A stretch of DNA of 64,000 nt. Origin: Syntrophobotulus glycolicus DSM 8271. GTDB lineage: Bacteria > Bacillota > Desulfitobacteriia > Desulfitobacteriales > Syntrophobotulaceae. Every line of letters begins with the position of its first letter. Positions within the stretch are counted from its first letter, which is position 1. The stretch is taken from contig NC_015172.1 in the NCBI RefSeq assembly GCF_000190635.1, positions 1,426,001 through 1,490,000 on the forward strand. Direction: 5' to 3'. A program made the position numbers and the translations under genes. Under the pieces are notes generated by a model. That model saw nothing but the letters and a program-made list of their open reading frames with translations. It did not search any database and was not told the origin of the DNA. Of this stretch, positions 7,973 through 16,370 are shown in pieces.

Positions 7973-8851
7973 ATGATAAACTCTGACCTGACAAAAGGAG
8001 AAACAGCAAAAATGGGCATTGACTTTCCTGTTGAAAACACAGTCAGAAGGCGCCGCAGTGTCAGGACCTATGATGAGCGCGGTCTCTCCAAAAGCGAGAA
8101 AGGACAAATCGACGCGTATATTACCGGTTTGTCCAATCCGTTTTCTGTAGATGTCTCTTTTCGCCTCCTGGAAACGTCCACTGCAGTCAACGGAGAAAAA
8201 CTGGGCACCTATGGAGTGATCAAAGGCGCCAGGGATTTTATCGGCGCATCGGTGGCGGACGGTGAATTGGCTCTGGAAGCGTTGGGCTATTCCTTTGAGC
8301 GGCTGGTTCTGTATGCGACATTCCTCGGGCTCGGTACCTGCTGGCTCGGCGGAACCTTTAATCGCAGCGGTTTCGCGGCAGCTATGGGTCTCAGCGAGGG
8401 GGAACTTTTCCCCTGCATTTCTCCGGTCGGACATCCCAAAGGTAAAAAGAGAGCGATGGAATCCTTCATCAGATGGATGGGACAGGCAGATCAGAGAAAA
8501 GAATGGCACGAACTGTTTTTCAGGCAGGGGTTCTCACAGCCTTTGACACAGGCCGAGGCCGGGGAATTCGCTTACCCGCTTGAAATGGTGCGGTTAGCCC
8601 CTTCCGCCGTCAACAAGCAGCCCTGGCGAATTGTACAAGATCACGGCGCCTATCATTTTTATGCGGCAAGAACGCTGAAAAGCGATAAGGTGAAGATTGA
8701 TCTGCAAAGGGTTGATTTAGGCATTGCAGCATGCCATTTCCATATGGCAGCCTTGGAAAAGGGCTTGCCGGGGAAGTTCCAAAAGCTTGTAAAGCCAGAG
8801 ATACAAAGTCCGGAGCAGATGCAGTACATTTTTTCCTGGATTGTGCGTTAA
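7973..8851 (+). CDS. Nitroreductase-like protein (TM1586 type, fused halves)
   Basis: 292 residues. The first half carries ENTVRRRRSVRTYDERGLS and an FLGLGTCWLGGTFNRS segment. The second half has the repeat-like LAPSAVNKQPWRIVQD, so two nitroreductase-type half-folds sit in one chain, as in the TM1586-type nitroreductase group. That group binds FMN, but substrates are mostly unknown. Two starts are plausible: ATG 7973 behind AAAGGAGAG and ATG 8012 behind AAAGGAGAAA. The gene is probably co-transcribed with the nitroreductase 20 bp upstream. Confidence 0.8.
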   Translation: MINSDLTKGETAKMGIDFPVENTVRRRRSVRTYDERGLSKSEKGQIDAYITGLSNPFSVDVSFRLLETSTAVNGEKLGTYGVIKGARDFIGASVADGELALEALGYSFERLVLYATFLGLGTCWLGGTFNRSGFAAAMGLSEGELFPCISPVGHPKGKKRAMESFIRWMGQADQRKEWHELFFRQGFSQPLTQAEAGEFAYPLEMVRLAPSAVNKQPWRIVQDHGAYHFYAARTLKSDKVKIDLQRVDLGIAACHFHMAALEKGLPGKFQKLVKPEIQSPEQMQYIFSWIVR

Positions 8852-8877
8852 CGTCTTGATCTGATCTATTTTGAATT

Positions 8878-9133
8878 AGAGCGATAAGGGTACCTGGAGG
8901 CACGCGGATCAAGTCCCGGCAATCCCCAGGAAGGCTCTTGACAAAAAACAAAAAAGACAGTAACATTTGGTTCACGAAAACATATTTGAGAGAGAAAAAA
9001 TAGAATATGGCTGTATGCTTGCGCTTCGTGCAAATGAGGCAAGCGCCGTCAAGAAAGCTTGATATTGACTGAAAAAATCAGAGATGTCAGCCGGGCAGAT
9101 TAAAACTGCCGGTTGAGATCTCTTTTTTGTTTT
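8878..9133 (+). promoter_or_regulatory. Structured leader with an intrinsic attenuator before the sulfur operon
   Basis: The 300 bp between the nitroreductase gene and the sulfhydrylase hold no gene but strong structure. AGAGC (8878) pairs with GCTCT (8934), enclosing CCTGG (8893) with CCAGG (8926). A GCGCTT/AAGCGC hairpin follows near 9020-9050. The last element is a long stem (AGAGAT...GCCGGGCAG with CTGCCGG...ATCTCT, 9080-9123) followed by TTTTTT, which is an intrinsic terminator ending 20 bp before the start codon. This is the layout of a riboswitch or attenuator. It does not match the SAM-I consensus as I remember it, and I cannot assign a class. Confidence 0.55.
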
Positions 9134-9153
9134 AGGAGAGAGGGGAAAGCGAG

Positions 9154-10452
9154 ATGAGCTATGGTTTTGATACCTTGAAGGTTCAGGCGGGCTACCGCCC
9201 TGAACAGCATAATTACGCCGTTTCCGTACCGATTTATCAGACAGCCGCTTTTGCCCTGGGAGACAGCTATCGTGCCGACCGCTTATTCTCCTTTATGGAG
9301 AGTGATCCGATCTACACCAGGCTTTCCAATCCGACCGCCGATGTTTTGGAACAGCGCCTTTGCGCCCTGCACGGGGCGGGCGGAGGGATTGCCCTGGCTT
9401 CCGGGATGGCGGCGGTTTCTTACACCTTGCTGAACGCGGCGGGCAAAGGCGGCCGGATCTTAACGACCGCCAGGCTCTACGGCGGCACGGTGGATTGCTT
9501 TGGACATTTGTTTCCCGATCTGGGAGTGGAGATTGATCTGGTGGAAAACCCCGATGACCCCGGGGAGTTCCAAAGGAAGCTGACGGCGGAGACCAGAGCG
9601 ATTTTTGTGGAAAGCCTGACCAATCCTTTTGCCGCCATCCCCAACCTGCAAGCACTCGCCGATATCGCTCACGAGCACGGAATTTTGCTGATCGTGGACA
9701 ACACCCTGGCCACCCCCTATTTATGCAATCCCTTTGAGCACGGGGCGGATGTGGTGGTCTACTCGGCGACAAAGGGGCTCTCCGGGCATGGGAACGTGAT
9801 TGCGGGAGTGGTGCTGGAAAGCGGTAAATTCGACTATGGCAACGGACATTATCCCCATTTTGCACAACCGCTCTGGTTTTTGCGCGACGGGGACGATCAA
9901 GAGCAAAGCATCCTCCGGGTGTTTCCAGACATCCCGTTTACAGGACGCCTGCGGGCCATTCACCTCAACTATCTGGGCGCGGCCCTGAGCCCTTTTGATG
10001 CCTACCTGGTCCTGCTCGGACTGGAAACACTTTCCGAACGGGTGCAGAAGCAGGTGGCCAACACCAGGGCTGTTTTGGCCTATCTGGAAAACAACAGGCA
10101 TGTGGCCTGGGTTCGTTACCCGTATGCCCAGGGGAGCCCTTACCGGGAGCTGGCCGACCGCTATTTCCCCAAAGGGGCGGGCGCTGTTTTATCCTTCGGC
10201 TTTAAGGGCACGGAAGAGCAGAAGAGGCAGTTTCTGGCGGCAACCAAGATTTTCGGCTATCAGGCCAATATCGGAGATGCCCGTTCCCTGATCATCAATC
10301 CCGCCCAGACCACCCATGTCGAGCTGACCCCGGCCCAACGGGAGCTTGTGGGGTTAAGCCTTGACACCATCCGGCTGTCCCTGGGCCTGGAAAACGCCTC
10401 AGACCTGATCGGGGATCTGGAGCAGGCTTTCCAGACGGTGTTCGGAGGATAA
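9154..10452 (+). CDS. O-acetylhomoserine sulfhydrylase (MetY-type), copy 1
   Basis: 432 residues of the Cys/Met-metabolism PLP family. The PLP lysine is in YSATKGLSGHG (about residue 207), with YTRLSNPT and SGMAAVSYTLLN upstream as expected for MetY/MetZ enzymes. The family joins O-acetylhomoserine with sulfide (to homocysteine) or methanethiol (to methionine). It is the first gene of the operon behind a leader with a terminator hairpin. A second paralogue lies 3.4 kb downstream, on the other side of the nitrogenase-like pair, suggesting that the reduced sulfur product is captured by one or both enzymes. Confidence 0.92.
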   Translation: MSYGFDTLKVQAGYRPEQHNYAVSVPIYQTAAFALGDSYRADRLFSFMESDPIYTRLSNPTADVLEQRLCALHGAGGGIALASGMAAVSYTLLNAAGKGGRILTTARLYGGTVDCFGHLFPDLGVEIDLVENPDDPGEFQRKLTAETRAIFVESLTNPFAAIPNLQALADIAHEHGILLIVDNTLATPYLCNPFEHGADVVVYSATKGLSGHGNVIAGVVLESGKFDYGNGHYPHFAQPLWFLRDGDDQEQSILRVFPDIPFTGRLRAIHLNYLGAALSPFDAYLVLLGLETLSERVQKQVANTRAVLAYLENNRHVAWVRYPYAQGSPYRELADRYFPKGAGAVLSFGFKGTEEQKRQFLAATKIFGYQANIGDARSLIINPAQTTHVELTPAQRELVGLSLDTIRLSLGLENASDLIGDLEQAFQTVFGG

Positions 10453-10458
10453 CCGGAG

Positions 10459-10959
10459 ATGAATAAACGCAAAAATGGATTTGCCGTGCGCTGGGCCGAG
10501 GCCGAGGACGCCGGAGTGATTTGGGAATTGATTCACCGGCTGGCGGCTTTGGAAAAAATGGAGGACCAGGTTACGGCAACTGTTGAAGATATCCGTATTT
10601 CTCTTTTTGAAAAAAAGCAGGCGGAGGTCATCATCGGCGAGGCAGCAGGGGAACCCGCCGCTTTCGCCTTGTTTTTCCATCATTATTCCACATTTCTGGG
10701 CCACGCCAATTTATATTTGGAAGACTTGTTTGTGAGAGAAGAATACCGCGGCCGGGGTCTGGGGCGGGCCCTGCTGAGCCGCCTGGCCGAGATCGCCCTG
10801 GAGCGCGGTTGCGGCCGCCTCGACTGGCTTTGTCTGGACTGGAACGCTCCGGCCATTTCCTTTTATCAGAGGCTGGGGGCCCGGGTCCTTGACGACCGGC
10901 GGGTTTGGCGGATCAGCGGCGACCGGCTGACCGCCCTGGCCGGATCAAAATCAGTATAA
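10459..10959 (+). CDS. GNAT family N-acetyltransferase
   Basis: 166 residues with the acetyl-CoA motif A VREEYRGRGLGRALLSRLAE and motif B WNAPAISFYQRLGA. It resembles the diamine/polyamine acetyltransferase subgroup (N-terminal WELIHRLAALEKMEDQV). It starts 6 bp after the sulfhydrylase stop and ends 14 bp before the NifD-like gene, so it is firmly inside the operon. It could acetylate a small amine or amino acid substrate of the pathway; the actual substrate is unknown. Confidence 0.85.
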   Translation: MNKRKNGFAVRWAEAEDAGVIWELIHRLAALEKMEDQVTATVEDIRISLFEKKQAEVIIGEAAGEPAAFALFFHHYSTFLGHANLYLEDLFVREEYRGRGLGRALLSRLAEIALERGCGRLDWLCLDWNAPAISFYQRLGARVLDDRRVWRISGDRLTALAGSKSV

Positions 10960-10973
10960 ATGAGGAGAAGAAG

Positions 10974-12449
10974 ATGAGCGAAATTAATTTACAAATTCCG
11001 GCAGTACCGATCAGGGAGACACGCCTGGGTTCGATTACGGGCTTTCAGGGCAGTGCGGCGGAACTGGTCAAGTCCTCGCGCTGCGGCTTGAGGGACAGAG
11101 ACCGGTCCTTTTCCCAGTGCCTGGGCTGCTCCACTTCCCAGGCCGCCTGCATGGTGATTCTGGTGCAGGACTCGGCAGTCATCAGTCACGGGCCGGTGGG
11201 CTGCTCTTCCTGCTTTCATGAGTTTGCCTTTACCTACCGGGTCAATTCCCCCCTGCGCGGGGTGGACCGGCCCGGACAGCGCAAGATTTTTTCCACCAAT
11301 CTGCAGGAAACCGATACGGTGTTCGGCGGCAATCAGAAGCTGGCGGACGGCATCCGGGAGGTATACGAGCGCACCCGCCCCCATGTAATCTTTGTGCTGA
11401 ACACTTGCGCCGCCGGCATCATCGGGGACGATGTGGAGAGCGTGTGCGACGAAGCGGAGGAAGAGCTGGGGATTCCGGTGGTGGCCATCTACTGTGAAGG
11501 GTTCCGTTCCAAGGTCTGGACAACGGGATTTGACGCCAGTTATCACGGGATTGCCCGCAAGCTGATCAAACCGGCCCGGGAAAAACGCAGCGATGTCATC
11601 AATGTGATCAATTTCTGGGGATCGGATGTCTTCGGGGAGTGGTTCGCCGCTTTCGGCGCAAGACCGAATTATATCACCCCTTATTCTACGGTGGAAAGCC
11701 TGGCCCGCTCCTCGGAAGCCGCGGCCACCGTGCAGGCCTGCCCTACTCTTGGCTCCTATCTGGGTGCGGCCCTGGAACAGGAATTCGCCGTCCCGGAAGT
11801 GAAGGCGGCCCCCCCTTACGGGATCGCCCAGACCGACCGCTGGTTCAGGGAGCTGGGCAAGGTCCTGCATAAAGAGCGGGAAGCGGAGGAATTGATCAAA
11901 GCGAAAAAAGCGGAGTTCCTGCCCCAAATTGAGGCCCTCCGCAGCCGCCTGGCAGGAAAAACCGCTTATGTCACAGGCGGGGCGGCGCACGGGCACGCCC
12001 TCCTTTCCGTGCTCGGGGAGCTGGGAGTGCAAGCGAAGGGCGCTTCCATCTTCCATCACGACCCCCTTTATGATAACGGCAGTGAGGAAAGCGATCTTTT
12101 GGCGCAGCGCGTCCGGGATTATGGTGATGTGCCCAATTTCAATGTCTGCAACAAGCAGGAGTTCGAGCTGGTCAACACCCTCAGCCGCCTGCGTCCGGAT
12201 GTCCTGCTGGCGCGGCACGGCGGCATGACCTTATGGGGCGCCAAGCTGGGAATTCCCTCCCTCCTGATCGGCGACGAGCACTACAGCATGGGCTATGAGG
12301 GGATCGTGCGTTACGGTGAGCGAATCCTGGAAACCCTGGAGAATGACGAGTTTGTGCAAAACCTCGCCAGGCATGCCATCAATCCCTATACCAAGTGGTG
12401 GCTGAGTCAGGACCCGTATACCTTTTTGACAGGCGGTGAGGAGAGATGA
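10974..12449 (+). CDS. Nitrogenase-like component 1, NifD/alpha-type subunit
   Basis: 491 residues. Three regions match the P-cluster cysteines of NifD: CLGCSTSQAAC (Cys near 49-52), ISHGPVGCSSC (Cys77) and LNTCAAGIIGDDVESV (Cys145). VQACPTLGSYLG (Cys256) falls where the cofactor-binding Cys of NifD lies, and LLIGDEHYSMGYEG supplies a His near the NifD His442 region. This indicates a metallocluster-bearing reductase rather than a dead relative. It is shorter than true NifD, and no nif genes are near. Nitrogenase-like relatives reduce protochlorophyllide, F430 precursors or methylthio-alkanes; the sulfur-gene context here favours a sulfur substrate. The start has AGGAGAAG, and the frame overlaps the next gene by 4 bp. 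Confidence 0.88.
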   Translation: MSEINLQIPAVPIRETRLGSITGFQGSAAELVKSSRCGLRDRDRSFSQCLGCSTSQAACMVILVQDSAVISHGPVGCSSCFHEFAFTYRVNSPLRGVDRPGQRKIFSTNLQETDTVFGGNQKLADGIREVYERTRPHVIFVLNTCAAGIIGDDVESVCDEAEEELGIPVVAIYCEGFRSKVWTTGFDASYHGIARKLIKPAREKRSDVINVINFWGSDVFGEWFAAFGARPNYITPYSTVESLARSSEAAATVQACPTLGSYLGAALEQEFAVPEVKAAPPYGIAQTDRWFRELGKVLHKEREAEELIKAKKAEFLPQIEALRSRLAGKTAYVTGGAAHGHALLSVLGELGVQAKGASIFHHDPLYDNGSEESDLLAQRVRDYGDVPNFNVCNKQEFELVNTLSRLRPDVLLARHGGMTLWGAKLGIPSLLIGDEHYSMGYEGIVRYGERILETLENDEFVQNLARHAINPYTKWWLSQDPYTFLTGGEER

Positions 12450-13789
12450 GCATCACGGGGATCATCGAACAGGAGCGTTATACCTGCGCCATCGGCGCTC
12501 TGCAAAGTGTGGTGGCGATTCCCCGGGCCGTGCCGATTTTGCATTCCGGTCCGGGCTGCGGCAACATGATTCAGGGATTTTTCGAACGCTCGACCGGATA
12601 TGCCGGCGGCAGCACCTCACCGTGCAGCAATTTCAGCGAGCAGGAGGTTGTCTTTGGCGGCATTGAGCGCCTGCGGGAGATCATCGCCAATACCTACAAG
12701 GTCCTGGACACGGATCTGCAGGTAGTGTTGACCGGCTGTACAGCCGGTATTGTGGGCGATGACGTGGAATCTCTGGCAGGGGAGTTCCGGGCTGAGGGCA
12801 AACCGATTGTGGCGGTGGAAACCGCCGGTTTTAAATGCAATAACTTCGCAGCGCACAGCCTGGTGGTGAACGCGATCATTGACCAGTATGTCAGCCTTTT
12901 TGAACAGAAAAACCCCGGACGCAGCGAACAAAACACAGTCAATTTGTTTGCTTCCCTCCCTTATCAGGACCCTTTCTGGAAGGGGAACCTCGGCGAATAC
13001 AAGCGGCTGCTGGAGGGGATCGGCTTAAAGGTCCAGGTGCTGTTCGGCCCGCAAGCGGACGGGGTGGCCGAATGGCAGCGGATCCCCCGCGCCAATTTCA
13101 ATATTCTGGTTTCTCCCTGGTACGGACTGGAGATTGCCGGGCATCTGGAAGAGCGTTACGGCCAGCCCTACACTCATTTTCCCCATATTCCCATCGGGGC
13201 CAATGAGAGCGAACGCTTTTTGCGCCAGGTTCTGGCCTTTGCCGGAGAGCAGGGGGCAAACCTTGACCAAGAGGCTGCGGAGAAATTTATCCGCCGGGAA
13301 CGGGAAGCTTACTATGAGGAGATCGACAATCTGGCGACCTTCCTGCTGGAGTTCCGCTACGGGCTGCCCAACCACGTCCATATCCTGCACGATGCGGGCT
13401 ATGTGCTCGGGCTCAGCAAATTCCTGCTGCATGAGGTCGGCATCGTGCCCAAAGAGCAGTTCGTGGTGGACAATACACCCGAGGAATACCAGGCCCAAAT
13501 CGAAGCGGAGCTGAAAAGCACCTCGGCGAAACGGAGCATCCCGCTCTATTTCGAGCCGGATGCCGGCAGGGCCCAGGATCTCATCCGTTCGCTCCGGCAC
13601 AGCGGGCGGGGCCTGATCATCGGCAGCGGCTGGGACAAGGAGCTGGCCCGGGAAAAGGATTACGATTTTCTTTCCGCGGCGGTGCCCACCCCTTACCGCC
13701 TGGTGCTGACCACGAATTACGCCGGCTTCAGCGGCGGGCTGCGGGTGATTGAGGATATCTACGACACCGTGCTGGCCACATACCGGTAA
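12446..13789 (+). CDS. Nitrogenase-like component 1, NifK/beta-type subunit
   Basis: 447 residues. Cys14 (RYTCAIGALQ), Cys38 (LHSGPGCGNM) and Cys98 (LTGCTAGIVGDDVESL) line up with the three P-cluster cysteines of NifK, with almost the same spacing (24 and 60 residues against 25 and 58). The N-terminus is shorter than in NifK, as in nitrogenase-like beta subunits. It overlaps the NifD-like gene by ATGA, so the two are translationally coupled and should form an alpha2beta2 complex. A NifH-like electron donor is required but is not encoded in this window. Downstream comes the second sulfhydrylase. Confidence 0.87.
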   Translation: MSITGIIEQERYTCAIGALQSVVAIPRAVPILHSGPGCGNMIQGFFERSTGYAGGSTSPCSNFSEQEVVFGGIERLREIIANTYKVLDTDLQVVLTGCTAGIVGDDVESLAGEFRAEGKPIVAVETAGFKCNNFAAHSLVVNAIIDQYVSLFEQKNPGRSEQNTVNLFASLPYQDPFWKGNLGEYKRLLEGIGLKVQVLFGPQADGVAEWQRIPRANFNILVSPWYGLEIAGHLEERYGQPYTHFPHIPIGANESERFLRQVLAFAGEQGANLDQEAAEKFIRREREAYYEEIDNLATFLLEFRYGLPNHVHILHDAGYVLGLSKFLLHEVGIVPKEQFVVDNTPEEYQAQIEAELKSTSAKRSIPLYFEPDAGRAQDLIRSLRHSGRGLIIGSGWDKELAREKDYDFLSAAVPTPYRLVLTTNYAGFSGGLRVIEDIYDTVLATYR

Positions 13790-13892
13790 GCTTGCCGCAT
13801 GCCGGTATGCGGAAGAGGGAGAATTTTCACGTGCCAAGCTTCCGGAGCCGGAGAGACCACGCAACAAAACAAACAGAGAGAGGAGAATGATT

Positions 13893-15209
13893 ATGGCAAA
13901 AGAAGAGCCCGTCTCAGCCTACCACTTTGATACCCAAAAGGTGCGGGCAGGATATGACCCCAGTGAACACAATTATGCCGTATCGCCGCCCATTTACCAG
14001 ACCGCGGCCTATGATTTCCGGGATGTGGAAAACGCCAAAAATCTGTTCAGCTTCAGTGAGCTTGGTTTTCTGTACACCCGTGTCGGTAATCCCACCGTCA
14101 CCGTTTTAGAGGAGCGCGTACGGATTTTGGACGGGGCATCCGGGGCGGTGGGGCTGGCTTCCGGCATGGCGGCCATCAGCTATACTCTGCTCAACCTGGC
14201 CGAGGGCGGCGGCAGGATCCTGACCTCCCCCTACCTGTACGGGGGCAGTGTCGACAGCTTCAAGAAAATCTACCCCAAGTTCGGAATTCATTTCGACAGC
14301 GCCCAAAATATCCAAAAACCGGAGGCCCTGGCCGCTGAGATCAGGCCGGACACCAAGGCAATCTTCATCGAAAGCATCGGCAATCCCAATACCGTTTTGC
14401 TGGATGTGGACGCCATCGCCAGGGTCGCTCATGAGCACGGGATCCCGCTGGTCGTGGACAACACGGTGGCCACACCCTATCTGTACAACCCCATCGCCCA
14501 CGGGGCGGACATTGTGATTTACTCCGCCACCAAGGGCCTGAACGGGCACGGCAATCTGATCGGGGGTCTGGTTCTGGAAAGCGGGAAATTCAATTTTTTG
14601 ACGGACAAATTTCCTCAGTTTGCGGAGAAATACTATACCCTGCGCGATCCGAACGGTGTTCACCGGAGTTATCCGGAGGTGTTTCCCAACGCGCCCTTTA
14701 CTTTCCGCATCCGCTTGAATTATCTCAACTACTTCGGGGCGGCGCTTTCTCCTTTTGACGCCTATCTGGCGCTGATCGGGCTGGAAACCCTTTCCGAGCG
14801 CCTGGACAAACAGGTGCGCAATGCCCTGGCCCTGGCCGAATATTTATCCGCTCATCCGGCAGTGGAATGGGTCCGCTATCCGGGGCTGAAAGACAGCCCT
14901 TACCACGCGCTCTGCCAGCGGGATTTTCCCAGAGGGGCGGGCGGACTCCTGTCCTTCGGCTTCAAGGGCACAGACGTACAGCGGGAAAAGTTTCTCGATG
15001 CCGTCAGCCTGATCCATTACCATGTCAACATCGGCGACGCGCGCACCTTGATCGTCAATTCGCCCCAGACCACTCACGGTGAACTGGAAAGTCATGAAAA
15101 AACGGTGGCGGACATCCCGGAAAACCTGATCCGGATATCGGCGGGGCTGGAAGATCCGGCCGATCTGATCACCGACCTGGAACAGGCTTTTCAAAAGGCA
15201 TTATCCTGA
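13893..15209 (+). CDS. O-acetylhomoserine sulfhydrylase (MetY-type), copy 2
   Basis: 438 residues, clearly paralogous to copy 1 (same opening FDTQKVRAGYDPSEHNYAVSPP, same end AFQKAL). The PLP lysine is in YSATKGLNGHG (about residue 214). The frame is open back to 13749, but the ATG at 13893 sits behind GAGAGAGG at good spacing; ATG 13887 is the alternative. It joins O-acetylhomoserine to sulfide or methanethiol. It lies about 100 bp after the NifK-like gene and about 90 bp before the ABC importer, from which it is separated by 21-bp repeats. Confidence 0.92.
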   Translation: MAKEEPVSAYHFDTQKVRAGYDPSEHNYAVSPPIYQTAAYDFRDVENAKNLFSFSELGFLYTRVGNPTVTVLEERVRILDGASGAVGLASGMAAISYTLLNLAEGGGRILTSPYLYGGSVDSFKKIYPKFGIHFDSAQNIQKPEALAAEIRPDTKAIFIESIGNPNTVLLDVDAIARVAHEHGIPLVVDNTVATPYLYNPIAHGADIVIYSATKGLNGHGNLIGGLVLESGKFNFLTDKFPQFAEKYYTLRDPNGVHRSYPEVFPNAPFTFRIRLNYLNYFGAALSPFDAYLALIGLETLSERLDKQVRNALALAEYLSAHPAVEWVRYPGLKDSPYHALCQRDFPRGAGGLLSFGFKGTDVQREKFLDAVSLIHYHVNIGDARTLIVNSPQTTHGELESHEKTVADIPENLIRISAGLEDPADLITDLEQAFQKALS

Positions 15210-15275
15210 TTTGTTTCAAAAGGTATGAATCCAGTTTTCAAAGGTATGATTCCGGTTTCTAAAGGCATGATTTTG
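15187..15275 (+). repeat. 21-bp direct repeats before the ABC importer
   Basis: Three adjacent 21-bp units begin at 15213, 15234 and 15255, each of the form GTTTxxAAAGGYATGAxTxxx. A fourth, looser copy starts at 15187 inside the last codons of the sulfhydrylase gene. The array stops 27 bp before the importer start codon. It may be a regulator array or a product of slippage. Confidence 0.6.
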
Positions 15276-15302
15276 ATTTATTTTTGAGGAGGAGAATTCA
15301 TC

Positions 15303-16343
15303 ATGAAAAAAATCATCAGAAATATCGGCACGGCGGCATTGATTCTTGCCCTGGCCGTCGGCTCAACGGCCTGCGGCACCAAAGACGGTACCGATCCTGC
15401 TTCTTCCGGAGCGGGCCAGACCCAGTATAAATACGGCAAAATCGATATCCCCGGCAAAGACGGCGCTCTCTGCGCGGCCCCCATCTATATCGCTTATGAA
15501 AAAGGCTTCTTCGCTGAAGAAGGCTTTGATGTCAATCTGATTTCCGCGGACAGCGAAACAAGGAAGGTCGGTCTGAACAACGGGACCATTCCTCTGGTCA
15601 ACGGCGACTTCCAGTTCTTCCCTTCCATTGAGGAAGGCGTGAAGGTTAAGGTGGTGGACGGCCTGCACAACGGCTGCATCAAGATCGTCGTACCCGAAGG
15701 ATCGCCCATCAAGACTGTCGCCGACCTCAAAGGCAAGAAAATCGGTGTTGACGAAATCGGCGGCACCCCCTTCCAGGTGGCCAGTGTTTGGCTGGAAAAC
15801 GCCGGCATCGTGGCCAAGGACAACAAGGACGTGACCTTTGTACCCTATACTGACGGCAACCTGGAAATCGAAGCTGCCGAAAAAGGCGAGATCGACGCTG
15901 CGGCCATCTGGGACCCGTTTGGTTCCCTGGCGGTTAAGAATAAGAACTTTTCCGTGATTTTCGATCTTTCTACCGATCCCCTTTTCGCGGGCAAGTACTG
16001 CTGCTTCCTCTATGCATCTGAAAAAGTGCTCAATGAAAAGCCCGATGAGGTTGCGGCCCTCCTGCGCGCGGTCAACAAGGCTCAGGAATGGATTCACGAT
16101 AACCCCGCCGACGCGGTTTCCATCATCTCCGATAAGAAATATTCCAATATCACCGACAAAGCACTGGCCGAAGAGCTGGTGAAGAGCTATGCTTATCCGT
16201 CCCATCAGGATCATCAGCAAGGCAATGTACACGTCAAGGAAGATGTCCTCTATTTCGTGAAAGAGCTCCAGAAGATCGGTTACCTGAAAACAGACAATCC
16301 TGAGCAATTCGCCAGTCAGGTTTATCAAGAGATCAAAAAGTAA
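15303..16343 (+). CDS. ABC importer substrate-binding lipoprotein (SsuA/TauA/NMT1 type)
   Basis: 346 residues with a lipoprotein signal (MKKIIRNIGTAALILALAV, then STAC with the lipidated Cys at about residue 24). The mature part has the SsuA/NMT1-like fold: YIAYEKGFFAEEGFDVNLIS, GTPFQVASVWLENAGI and AAIWDPFGSLAVKNK. Relatives capture taurine, alkanesulfonates, nitrate or thiamine precursors outside the membrane. Placement between sulfhydrylase and permease genes suggests an organosulfur ligand. It is preceded by GAGGAGG and followed by permease and ATPase genes. Confidence 0.88.
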   Translation: MKKIIRNIGTAALILALAVGSTACGTKDGTDPASSGAGQTQYKYGKIDIPGKDGALCAAPIYIAYEKGFFAEEGFDVNLISADSETRKVGLNNGTIPLVNGDFQFFPSIEEGVKVKVVDGLHNGCIKIVVPEGSPIKTVADLKGKKIGVDEIGGTPFQVASVWLENAGIVAKDNKDVTFVPYTDGNLEIEAAEKGEIDAAAIWDPFGSLAVKNKNFSVIFDLSTDPLFAGKYCCFLYASEKVLNEKPDEVAALLRAVNKAQEWIHDNPADAVSIISDKKYSNITDKALAEELVKSYAYPSHQDHQQGNVHVKEDVLYFVKELQKIGYLKTDNPEQFASQVYQEIKK

Positions 16344-16370
16344 AGGTTCCGGCTTTGAGGAGGAACAAGC

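Noticed and set aside
8878-8940. SAM-I riboswitch
   Set aside because: The position before a MetY gene suggested it, but the conserved SAM-I core is not visible, so the element is reported only as an unassigned leader.
10989-12218. A 409-codon minus-strand frame opposite the NifD-like gene
   Set aside because: Shadow of the nitrogenase-like gene, whose conserved cysteine motifs define the real strand.
10974-13789. True nitrogenase (nifDK)
   Set aside because: The subunits are shorter, the beta N-terminus is missing, no nifH, nifE, nifN or nifB is near, and the neighbours are sulfur genes.
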